Shown: in pieces, positions 31,208-41,253 of the stretch
Layout of the letters: each line of letters begins with the position of its first letter
Position numbering within the stretch: the stretch's first letter is position 1
Position numbers and translations under genes: made by a program
Notes under the pieces: generated by a model
Database searches by the model: none
What the model saw: the letters and a program-made list of their open reading frames with translations, nothing else
Told to the model about the DNA's origin: nothing
From: Branchiostoma floridae
Taxonomy: Eukaryota > Chordata > Leptocardii > Amphioxiformes > Branchiostomatidae
DNA: 64,000 bases
Direction of reading: 5' to 3'
Assembly (NCBI RefSeq): GCF_000003815.2
Contig: NC_049996.1
Location: 3,457,144 to 3,521,143, forward strand

Positions 31208-31270
31208 TCAAATTTAATTCAGACGTTTCAAACGACATCCGTCGTTCTTCTTCAGTGAAATAAAAATAAA
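31208..31270 (-). ncRNA. Hammerhead-ribozyme-like motif, left PLE end
   Basis: Minus strand carries the same fold as the right copy at 37112-37168: core CTGAAGA, hairpin AACGAC-GGAT-GTCGTT, GAAAC, GTC, and flanking TTCA/TGAA arms that pair as stem I. There is one extra A between the core and stem II compared with the consensus. Confidence 0.5.
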
Positions 31271-31505
31271 AGTTTACAACTCTGCGGAATAAGGAATACT
31301 TCTTACGTTCTAAATAAACAAAAAAGGTAACGGCTAAGGTGTTCTAAAGTAAACATGGTAGGTAACTACAGAGGTGTTCTAAACAGAGTTCTAAATAAAC
31401 AAAAAGGTAACTGACAAAGGTTCTGTGATACATTCTAGCAAAATAAGAAAAGGTAAAGAAGGGATATAAAGATAATAAGTGTCTATATATCAATAAAACC
31501 ATTAT

Positions 31506-33500
31506 TTACTTTAAAACATCATTCCAAGCACTGGAAAGGTCAGTTCTCAGCCCCCCCCCCCTTCCGATTGAGAGATGGACGATAAATGCGCTCGTAAATG
31601 GCTTCCTTACCCCCCCCCCCCTTTCAAACCAACGTGGTTCTCTGTCTAAAATGTCTGTGGTATCTAAAGAAAACGAATGTCCGCTGTGGATGTTAACCCT
31701 ATTCAGACCGGGGGGGGGGGGCTTTTGAGGCCTGCGCCAACTTCGATGTCCTATAACACCAGAACGGCTTACGCTAGAACCACCATATTTGGTGAGTTTT
31801 CCTAAAATATTGTTGGCAGCAATTTTACGAAGTTTGAAAAATTTTCCATTTTTTCGTGTTGCCATGGCAACCATTTGTTGACAGGCAGTTTTGCCAAAAA
31901 TCACTATTTTTGGTTCTAGCAATGTATTTTTCACATTTATTTGGTATATTACTGCTATTTTAATACATAAATAAAATCTTGTATTATTTAGCATATCTTT
32001 CATAATTATATATGCATAAATTATGCTAATTTGAGGACGTCATCAGCCCAAAATCCAAGATGGCGGACCGTATGGCCAGATCAAGAATAACAAGCTAATT
32101 ATCCCTTAAAATTTGTAACTACCTGGTATTTTTTCATCAAAAACCTTCTAAATGAATGAATTTAGTCTAGAGTCCATTCCAAGACACCATGAGGGTTTTT
32201 AGGCGGTATTTATAATTAGTCTGAATTATTTTGAATAAAAGAATATCTGAGCCACAATAATTAAATTATTTTCAAAAAATTGACTAAGAAAATACTCATT
32301 TATTTGAATTTCTTTGAATATTTTAGAAACATTTTGAAAGTAACTGTACAAAAATATCTTTATTTAGAATAATTGTGAAACCTCTCTGTGATTATTTAAC
32401 ATTTACAAATATTTACAAAAAATGGTAAACCTGAACAAATGGTAAAATTAGTTTATTGCCCCCATAAAAGTAAGCCCTATTGTTGCATCTGTATATTTTT
32501 AGATTACACTGCTGGGCACTGGTGGATCCTTTGTGGTGGGCCATTGTTGCATGGCACCCAACCATACTTTGCAAGGATGTGTGAATTGCTATCTTACCAG
32601 CCCACCGAACCATTTACAAAAAATGGTAGAAAATGGTAAATGATGGTAGAATGCTGTTATCATTATTTAGAAACCATTAGAAGTATCCAATTCCACACCA
32701 TGAATATTTCCAAAGTTTTACAGGACCAGGGAAATATTTATAAAGTTGAAACAGTGTTAAAAATATTTCTGAAGTATCAAATGTCCTAGACATATAATTA
32801 CAAAACTTTAAAATCAATTCTAAACAATGGCAACAAACATCCGCATGGTGTCTTGGAATGGACTCTATTTCCATTGCCCTTTGTGATTATTTGTTGCAAA
32901 AAAAGTATTTTTAAAAATTCAAGGTGGTGGATATAATATGGCGGACCCCAACTCGTATCTTAGATGTGCATGACGTCATTTTATGACGTCATTTTGACGT
33001 CATTGATGTTGCTATTGCCAACGGAAGTCGTACTTAACATTATTATTCTGTTATCTGCACTTGTTGTTACATGTTTGTAGCATAACTTGAAGTTTTCTGA
33101 GAAGACCCTTTTTTCATGGGTTCGGCCAATATAATCAAATTGATGACGTCATAATTACGTCATCTTACGTCAACGCAACGTCAAACGTCAAATACTTGTC
33201 AGATATTATGTCGACATCACGTCCTGAAAATTTGGTGGCCCTACGGCACGTCGTTCAAGAGTTATAGGACTTAGAAGTGGAGGGCCTCAAAAGCCCACCC
33301 CCCCCCCCCCCCCCCGGTCCAGGGATGACCAATAAAGCCCGGTCTGAATAGGGTTAAGATGATGCCAAATGGCTGACGAAAATTTGCTTGTGCTGGCCCT
33401 GCAGTGTTGCTTATACCTTTCCTTTAGTGGTTAGCTTGTCTCCCCGATGTAGGTCTCCTTGCACTGCGTGTCATCACATTTCAGTCTGTAAATGAGAACT
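31506..33500 (-). pseudogene. PLE GIY-YIG endonuclease C-terminal coding remnant
   Basis: Two coding blocks are split by the TTAA element at 31697-33353. The upstream block, about 33500-33425, has the C-D-x4-C spacing and YIGET. The downstream block, about 31690-31506, has IHSGHSFSLDTTDILDREPR followed by the C-terminal W-N-D-V-L motif. A stop (TAA) follows YIGETS, and C-runs within the downstream block shift the frame, so it is non-functional. No reverse transcriptase domain remains. Confidence 0.75.
31697..33353. mobile_element. piggyBac-like non-autonomous element (TTAA target)
   Basis: The ends are CCCTATTCAGACCGGG at the left and CCCGGTCTGAATAGGG at the right, immediately flanked by TTAA on both sides (31693-31696 and 33354-33357). 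Subterminal GGCTTTTGAGGCC/GGCCTCAAAAGCC blocks with G/C runs are also inverted. The element is 1,657 bp with no transposase frame. TTAA plus a CCC start fits the piggyBac superfamily. Removing it restores a continuous PLE sequence. Confidence 0.8.
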
Positions 33501-33579
33501 GACCTTTCCAGTGCTTGGAATGATGTTTTAAAGTAAATGATGGTTTTATTGATATATAGACACTTATTATATTTCAGCC

Positions 33580-36500
33580 ATACATAGTATGGTGAAATAT
33601 ATTGTATTCGTAATGTTTCTTCTTTCTTTCTCCTGTCAAATCTTCAAAGTGATTCATCTCCGCCGTTCCTGGACCGAATGACCTGAAATTTGGCACAGGG
33701 GTAGAATGGGCCAATACCTTGATGCTTTTTTCTCAGTTTTTTCATATCTGCCTCTAAAATGATTTTATTGAGTAATGTTTCTTCTTTCTTTCTCCTGTCA
33801 AATCTTCAAAGTGATTCATCTCCGCCGTTCCTGGACCGAATGACCTGAAATTTGGCACAGGGGTAGAATGGGCCAATACCTTGATGCTTTTTTCTCAGTT
33901 TTTTCATATCTGCCTCTAAAATGATTTTATTGAGATTTTTTGGTCAATTTTAGACCAAAACTGTATATTTTGGCCCCTGTACCCTGGTATTACAACCAAA
34001 TGAGCTGAAATTTGACAGAGATGTGCCTTGATAATGCCCCCATATAAATTCGATAACACTTTTGGTGTACAGTACAACAAAATGCTTATTTTTGCGATTT
34101 TTTGACCAATTTTTGACCAAAAAAGGACACTTTTGGCTCCTGGACCTTGGTATTGCAACCGAATGAGCTGAAATTTGACACAGACGTGCCTTGATAATCC
34201 CTTCATATAAATTCAATAATAGTTTTGGTGTACAGTGCAACAAAATGCTTATTTTTGCGATTTTTGGCCAATTTTTGACCAAAAAAGGACACTTTTGGCT
34301 CCTGTACCCTGGTATTACAATTAAATGACCTGAAATTTGGTATAGATAGGCATTAGATACTTGGCAACAAGATTCAAGTAAAATTTTTGACATAAACAAC
34401 TTTAAATGATTAATTTTGGCACTTTTCTGAGGGGAAATTTGTTTTCTTTTGGCCTCCTGACGTGACCTTCCGTGACCCCGCACAGAGCCACACCTGTGCG
34501 CGTCAGCCGGAGAGTTAATTGAATCAAAGACCTAGCCAATCAGCAAAGAGGAGGCCAAAGGCTAATTAATATTCATAAGCGGGGCCTCATGATCCCGTAT
34601 ATAGCAGTGTTCCCGCCAGGGGGAGCGAAGCCCGCCTAAGGCTCTCGCATTTTAGACTATTCAGAAGGCTTTATATTGTATCAGTTCTTAGGGGCATATC
34701 TATGATAATCGCAGCAGTCACTTAACTTCTCTTCAGGAGTTTAGCGTAACACTATTTCAGGTCAAACCGTCAAAGGCAACTAAAAACAAACTTTAACATT
34801 ACTGAGTTCAACAGTACTTATAACTTGTTATCCGAAGTTGAAACGCTAGCGATGGTATTTTCGCTGCGCTGTTAGCTCCGTGCGACTGTTGTTGACGGTC
34901 TTATAACGGTATATTTTGCACCCCTGTACCCTGGTATGAGTAACATTTGGTATAGATAGGCATAAGATAGTTGGTAAAATGATCCAAGTAAAATTTTTGG
35001 CATAAAGTACTGTAAAAGGCTTAATTACAGCACTTTTTTTAGGGGAAATTGGTTTTCTTTCGTTCTCCATGCCATGACCTTTCGGACGTTCACCCCACAG
35101 AGCCGACATCTGCACCTGCGTCTAGCCGGCAGGAAGAGTTAATTCAATTAATGGTTCAGCCAATCAGCGAAGAGGAAAGCGAAGGCTAATTAATATTCAT
35201 AAGCGGGACCACACAATACGTTAACTTGAAGACTCAGGCCGTACAGACTTCTCGCCAGGATTTTTTCAAAGCGTCGGACAGGGGTCCGGGGGCCGCCGAA
35301 TGTCCCTGGCGGGGTCCAGGGGCAGGGCCACTGTGGGGGGGACCCAGGTGGGCGAAGCCCCCCCGGAAGCTCTTGCATTTTAGACTATCGAGAAGGCTTC
35401 TTTTATCAGTTTTTTTAGGGCCATATCTACGATAATCGTAGCAGTCACTTACTTCTCTTCAGCAGTTTGACTTTAAAATATTTCGGGTCAAAGCTTCAAA
35501 GACAACTAAAACCTCATAAACAACAAACTTTACTTAGCTCAACAGTATACAAAAATATTGTACGGGTTGCCATCCTTAGTTGAAGCGCTTATTTATAGCG
35601 CTAGTATCTTCGCTGCATGCGCCGTTAGCCGCCGTGCGACTTTTGTTGACGGTCTGATATCCCTACGTCGCCGCCTCGCTGATATTCCCACGGACATGTT
35701 TCAAGAAAAATACCCAGCAAAAAACGCTGTTCTGCGTCAAATTCTATTCTATAAAACATGTGGGACTCAGTGTTACAGTCTAAATATATTGTAGAAGCAC
35801 CGCTGTAGGAAAGAAGGTCCAAGCAATGTAAAACATCACGTAGCATGAAGTTCGCTGTCAACTGGCACACAGCACATGACTGTTTGAAACTCTAAGTCTA
35901 ATCAACAGCCGTGTTTGATTGATAGCCGGCGGTCCTTTGATGAAGTCGGCGAAAGGTGCGTTAGTTAGAAAATCTGCGTTTAGTTTTGATACGTAATTAT
36001 AAGTTAGACAGTGGCGAGAATGATTATTTTCTCATCAATATTTCTCTTCAGAATTATTTGAACTTAATTGTACATCTAAACAATTGGCTTACCTGTGCAA
36101 TGTTTATATGATTAATGATCAGTGTACTGAAATCATGTGTAACGTATGGCTCCTAGTCAATAGATCAGCATTTTCTCTATAGTGACCACCTGTCTATAGT
36201 GGCCACATTTCCTAGTGCTGTTGTTGTTTGACATAAACTTTGAACATTTAAATTGTAAGTAACTTTAAACTGCCAGAGTTTCAGCCCAATAAAACACTCT
36301 CAGCGCCAGGGTATGAACAGACTGACCAGACAGACGAAAATAAATCCTCGAACAAGGTTCAATCGTATCTTCCGGGTCTGGCAGGAAGTTGTTAAACTAA
36401 AATAAGAATAGGCTCGATGGCTGATTGCATACAAAGTAAAACAGTTTAACAGTTTTACAGCTTGAAGAAAACAAACGCTCCTACAGTACCTGCACCTGCT

Positions 36501-36902
36501 TGATAATTATTAAATTGTATGCCCTACTTGAATAAAAAAAGTTCACTGCAATAATAAATGTACCCACATCACAAGGAGCTTATACTTTTTTTAAACTTAC
36601 ACCTAGTTATCGTACTGAAAATTGTTAATGACATTACATGAAGTCATTCAACAATTTTCAGTCATGATAAAAATTTTCTGAATGGAAGGTGTGATTATTG
36701 TCATTTTCTGAAAAATAGAAGCAAGCTCTGTTTTTACCTGGAATCAATTCACAATACCAGTCCACTGTGGGGGATAATGTACTGTTAAGAGGATGTTCCA
36801 TTTTTGCGCAGGGGTGATTTGGAACAGTCCAACGTTGCGTGGGAAGGGGTATGGCTGAAATATGCTGTATTTGCTCTTAAGCAAATGTCGGCCTTTCTAG
36901 TT
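33580..36902. repeat. 3.3-kb insertion in the PLE tail: tandem and direct repeats
   Basis: It interrupts the inverted PLE tail between ...GACACTTATTA and TTATCTTTATATCCC. It contains a 162-bp tandem array (33610-33933 in two near-identical copies, then about 2.5 diverged units to about 34340) and a long direct duplication (about 34440-34930 and 35040-35660) sharing CAGCCAATCAGC, GGCTAATTAATATTCATAAG and TTAGACTAT. The stretch 35660-36850 is non-coding with nothing recognised. Open frames here are repeat artefacts. Confidence 0.6.
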
Positions 36903-37111
36903 ATCTTTATATCCCTTGTTTACCTTTTCTTATTTTGCTAGAATGTATCACAGAACCTTTGTCAATTACCTTTTTGTTTATTTAGAACTCTGTTTAGAAC
37001 ACCTCTGTAGTTACCTACCATGTTTACTTTAGAACACCTTAGCCGTTACCTTTTTTGTTTATTTAGAACGTAAGAAGTATTCCTTATTCCGCAGAGTTGT
37101 AAACTTTTTAT

Positions 37112-37168
37112 TTTTATTTCACTGAAGAAGAACGACGGATGTCGTTTGAAACGTCTGAATTAAATTTG
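37112..37168 (+). ncRNA. Hammerhead-ribozyme-like motif, right PLE end
   Basis: Core CTGAAGA (37122-37128) fits CUGANGA. Stem II AACGAC/GTCGTT closes a GGAT loop (37131-37146). GAAA (37148-37151) is followed directly by CGTC, i.e. a minimal stem III, with predicted cleavage after GTC (37155). Flanking TTCA and TGAA pair as stem I, with four further pairs after one mismatch. It deviates by one extra A before stem II. Hammerheads with very short stem III are known in PLE terminal repeats, and that context is present here. Confidence 0.5.
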
Positions 37169-37222
37169 ATTTATCCACAAGAAGAGATTGAGCTTTCATC
37201 TATTCTTTAACTAGACGGGTGC

Positions 37223-37595
37223 TACACAAGATTGTTGAGATGTGTACACAACGTAAACTGGATACAGCACTGCAACAACAAAGTCTTGTATGCCGGGCTC
37301 CCCAAACTATCAACCAAAATACAAACAAGACGGATGAGGCTGGCGGGACATTGCTTCAGAAACAGCAAGGAAGTGGCGTCCAGCGTAGTCCTGTGGAGGC
37401 CAGTTCACGGAAAAAGGAGTCAGGGCAGACCACCCCTTACATACCTAGATGTATTAAGCCGGGATACTGGTCTACAGGCAGACAACTTGGGAAAGGCGAT
37501 GACTGACAGAAACTTCTGGGCTGCGACTGTGGTTCGGGTGGCAGGGGAGGAGCAGCACCCGACATAAGTCAAGTCAAGTAAGTCAAGTAAGTCAA
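37223..37595 (+). mobile_element. RTE-like LINE, part 2 (3' end)
   Basis: Continues the frame interrupted at 31139: YTRLLRCVHNVNW, RMRLAGHCFRN, HGKRSQGRPPLTYLDVLSRD and AVTMTDR-like (AMTDRNFWA), the usual C-terminus of RTE-like LINEs. It ends with a GTCAAGTAA-type tandem tail and then the 10-bp target duplication GAAGACTTAT (37596-37605). Confidence 0.82.
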
Positions 37596-38000
37596 GAAGA
37601 CTTATAGAATGTGATACTTATTATGCAACTTAACAGCCAATTTGCATAATTAATGAGGAAAAGTTCATAAATCCACTGCATTCCATTATAGTACTTTCAA
37701 AGTTGTCACATATGTAAAGAGGGAAGAGAGTAAGAGGTGTATTTAAAGACTTTGAAAGAGAATAAGTTAAAAATGGATAAAAAAAGGATCATCATGATTT
37801 TTGGTATGCTGATAGCTTAAGTAATGCTTGATACAATTTGATATCAATTAATTGTAACTTGGGATCTTATTTGCATAATCAATGCCGAAATTTTATAAAC
37901 CAACTCCAAGCATATAATTATAAAATAAAATGAGTAACGCATTTGTCTACAGACATCATTCTACATAACAAACTTGGTTTATTTGGCAAAGGTATGTGTT
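37596..38000 (+). repeat. Dispersed repeat, 3' half after RTE insertion
   Basis: Resumes the repeat broken at 30760 (GTGATACTTATTATGCAACT, TTTGCATAATTAATGAGGAA) with further diverged family sequence to about 38000. Confidence 0.7.
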
Positions 38001-38865
38001 CGTGGAACTCTAGTTTTGTATATGATTAGCCTTTTTTCAGATGATCTTTGACCTCCAAACTTGCGCAAAAAACACTTTTTGTGATACAATACAATTATGA
38101 TTTAGATTGTAGATTGTAAATGTATTGTAGACTGATTTTAGATGAGTTCGTTTTGAGTTCTTTATAATGCCAGTGTAACGTTGTAACGCTGTAGCAGAAG
38201 ACAGACGGACCTGGAGACAACTCTCCATCTCCATGTCTACCTTGTCCCGCCCAACGACCTGGAGGTCAAGGGACTAGGTAGGTAGGTAGGTAGGTAACGT
38301 TATATTACTATTCTTGTGCAACTATCAGACCCTACATGTAGACTCCAATATCAGCAACGCTGCCTGAGAGTCTGTGTAATTTGTCGCATTTCCTAATAAA
38401 TACAGTAATTTGCCAGTCTTTGTAATTGCGCACTTACGCCCAGGCGTTAGGTGTACCGTTACTCACCTTGATCTTCCGGGTTCACCTAAACTTTTCCAGA
38501 GGTGTCTTGTGAGAGACTGACTACCTTTTCCTGGTCTTGAGATCTCAGTCGGGTCCTTAAACTTACCAGGAACTAAAGCCTGTCAACTCAGACGTCCTTA
38601 GACGTCCACTTAAGGCCCAACGGCGCCGTAAAGTTCGTTACTTACGCAGGTGAGAGGGGGAAAAGTAACCAGTAGGACTCACATGATTTACCCGATGACG
38701 TATGCAGAAGCCGGGTGAATGACCTCGTGACGATTTGCCCTTTTGGTCCGTGTTTATGTTAATTTAGATAATCATTAACGTTATGTAATACTTGTGCTCA
38801 GAATGCACGCATCGAATACTCCATTACATGTGAATTGAGTCTATATCTATGCGAATATGTAAGCG
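38001..38865. other. Intergenic stretch, no recognised gene
   Basis: Only a short (GGTA)n run at about 38278-38297 is evident. Confidence 0.5.
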
Positions 38866-39548
38866 AAGAAGTACGCCGTTTCTTAACGTATGACTTCTGT
38901 CTTATTAACTCTGTTTAGGTCTTCTATCATAGGTGACTGATAAATTAACTTTTGCGCGGTTTTTTCTCAAACGTTCTCTGTAACGTTCTATAACTTAATG
39001 CGCTGAATACGCAAATGACGCAAATACATTTCACACTTTCTTGCAACTTAAATTTTAATTAATTTTAAATTTTATATATATACCTCATGTATCAACAGGT
39101 GAATAATTAATTACTGCAAACGTTTGAGCAATCTCTATCTTTCTTTGTATACGGGTCGAATACTGTAGCTGCAATTTCAATGATGATATTGCCAATGATT
39201 TGCTCGGCCACTGTTGTCCACCACCTTGCGATACATTGTTAAATTACAGGCAGGTGTTGGATATTCACCTCGTCGTATTAATTATTATAGACAGTAGGTA
39301 CCCAATCTCTCAGTAATGATGTTCAATAGTTTAATGAGATTGTTAAATGTTTACCCGGGGCACGTATACTAAGCTTCTACAACACGGGACCCTCAATTTA
39401 CGTCCCATCCGAAATACGAATGCCTAGAGCATTATTTGTGTCACAAGAATTATAAGACTCAGGTTAAGGTACATAAGCGCCTATTGACGTTAACGACACC
39501 AAGACGCTTTTGTCAGTCCTTTGGTGTCCTGCGTTGTATGACAGTGTG

Positions 39549-39560
<12 letters not shown>
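38866..39560 (+). repeat. Long dispersed repeat, direct copy of 273-1160
   Basis: Block order and orientation match 273-1160 (TACGCCGTTTCTTAACGTAT, CAATGATTTGCTCGGCCACT, CACCTTGCGATACATTG, TTTTGTCAGTCCTT). A (CT)n/(TATC)n microsatellite follows at 39550-39612. Confidence 0.65.
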
Positions 39561-39588
<28 letters not shown>

Positions 39589-39747
39589 GTCTATCTGTCT
39601 ATCTCTCTATTCATCTCACTCTGTATGTGTGTTTATGTGTGTGTGTATCTAGTGGATAGGTTAGGATAGGTTGTAATGATATTTGCTATGTGGGTAAGGG
39701 TTGACAAGACGTAGGTCAAGGTTGCGCGGTTTTCCCTAAAACTGGAT

Positions 39748-39845
39748 GTCCCTGTAGCTCAACTGGTATCTCACACAGTTCCAGGTAACTTGGAGACCAC
39801 GGTTCAATCCTGGGAAGGGCGTCTAGGTTGGTACTGTTACCGAAT
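39748..39845 (+). mobile_element. tRNA-like SINE head
   Basis: A-box-like TGTAGCTCAACTGGTA and B-box-like GGTTCAATCCT are spaced as in a tRNA, but the anticodon and acceptor stems do not fold into a functional tRNA. A second member lies at 63140-63265 on the minus strand. Confidence 0.65.
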
Positions 39846-40131
39846 TTTGGCAGGGACGAAGCACGTTAAAAGAGAAGGGTTATCAACACTGCTACAGAAA
39901 ACCCAGCTACAGAAACAGCTAACAGACTTGTGTGCTGGCATATGTGCCACTAGGAACTACAATGGTCCCACCGAACGAATTACTGTGTACCAAAGAGCTC
40001 TTCAGGTATCGATTTCTTCTCAATCGTAATGAGAAAGCCAAACAAAGCTCGCGCGACAGTAACCTGGAGTCCAGTGTATCGTGGCTTGGGCTACGTAACT
40101 ATAGTGCAGGCTCTCTACGGGGCAGATGTAG

Positions 40132-40253
40132 CTTTCTGCCGCCGGGGTAATCGTTCGCACCCGGTAGGATTTTCACGTGGTAGGATCGAGTTTTGCCCAG
40201 TGCTCCGTGGAAAAATTCTACCGGGTGTGAAAGATTACCCCGGCGGCAGAAAG
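40132..40253. mobile_element. Hairpin MITE, 122 bp
   Basis: CTTTCTGCCGCCGGGGTAAT at the left is the exact inverse of the right end ATTACCCCGGCGGCAGAAAG. The pairing continues inward through CACCCGGTAGGATTTT/AAATTCTACCGGGTG, leaving a short loop. It lies just downstream of the SINE head. Confidence 0.85.
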
Positions 40254-40667
40254 ATTCTCCTGTCCCGAAGGTAGTCTAGCCAATCCACGGTAGACTGGTT
40301 CCAGGTTAGCACTACAGGACAACCATTCCGCGACACGTCACAGAAACCCTACACCACCCACAGCTGCTGTGTGCCACGCGCCGCGGCCAAAAATACGGAA
40401 CTTAGACAAATAAACCGACTAACACCCGGCTTAGTCCTCTAATTCTATCATATCCCTATGCATGTGCTTTATATAAATGTTTCTAAACCCACAGAACATA
40501 CCCAACGCAACAGAATTACTTGTTAAAACAAGCAAGCAATCGGTCTTGTTTTAATACTATTAAATACATAACGCTACATGCATATCTGGGCTTTCGTAGG
40601 GTATGAAGAAATCTTGCATCATGCATGTTAAAACATAACGTTACATATGAGCTAAAATAAACCATAG

Positions 40668-40880
40668 ATTTTACACTTGTTTTTGAAACCGTCGTACGAG
40701 ACATCGCATTTTCTGAGTGTAAAGAGAAATGAAGCGAAGTCTGAAATGTACTGCAGCCTACAATTGTAAAATACACTTCTGTAGTAGACTTTACACTCAG
40801 AAAAACAGCTGTAGTCTACCTATACGGAAGAAGTAGATTACGATGTGTCGTACGACAATTTCAAAAAAACGTGTGTAAAG
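40668..40880. mobile_element. Fold-back element
   Basis: TTTTACACTTGTTTTTGAAA and GTCGTACGAGACATCG at the left are matched in reverse complement by CGATGTGTCGTACGAC and TTTCAAAAAAACGTGTGTAA at the right. Inner GTGTAAAG/CTTTACAC pairs are also present. It lies about 370 bp upstream of the first coiled-coil gene. Confidence 0.65.
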
Positions 40881-41253
40881 CCTGAATGTTAGAAATAACC
40901 TATTTTAGGTCTTGACATTTTGATATAACGTTACATGACGTAAGCAGTCAGGAAATCTCAAACTCCCGGATATTCTTCGAGTGCTTTCAAAACAATACCA
41001 TATCCTGGTGCACGGCGTCATTCGATTGGATGGAAGATAATTGTTTTAATCGAGATTTCTTCTGATTGGTCAAAATCTACTGAAAAGCTAGCAACCAGTT
41101 TGATGACCAAAACAACACAATGCCGACAATAGTTTTGCTGTGCCTCAGTAAATGTGGAAATATTGGAGATATTTAACCTTAGTCGGGGTCGTTTAGATGT
41201 TTACAAGTGTTTACTACAAGAATTCTCTCCATATTTGTTTATGATTCTGAAAA

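Larger units (their letters stand above)
31140..37208 (-). mobile_element. Penelope-like element, composite with later insertions
   Basis: Flanked by a 14-bp target duplication, AACTAGACGGGTGC (31126-31139 and 37209-37222). The two ends (31150-31475 and 36903-37208) are inverted copies of about 300 bp. On the minus strand 33500-31506 encodes a PLE C-terminus: LIYRLKCDDTQCKETYIGET (GIY-YIG endonuclease with its Cys pair), then DTTDILDREPRWFER and RTDLSSAWNDVLK with a stop. An inverted piece of the 3' end is also present at 33497-33579, a common arrangement in PLE copies. The coding part is 5' truncated and interrupted by a TTAA element; the inverted tail is interrupted by a 3.3-kb insertion. 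Confidence 0.8.

Noticed and set aside
33916-34483. Minus-strand open frames with repeated SAHLVVIPG-like segments
   Set aside because: They are translations of the 162-bp tandem units, with no start context and no domain.
39748-39845. Possible tRNA gene
   Set aside because: A- and B-box-like sequences are present, but the acceptor and anticodon stems do not pair. A relative with the same head lies at 63.2 kb, so it is a SINE.
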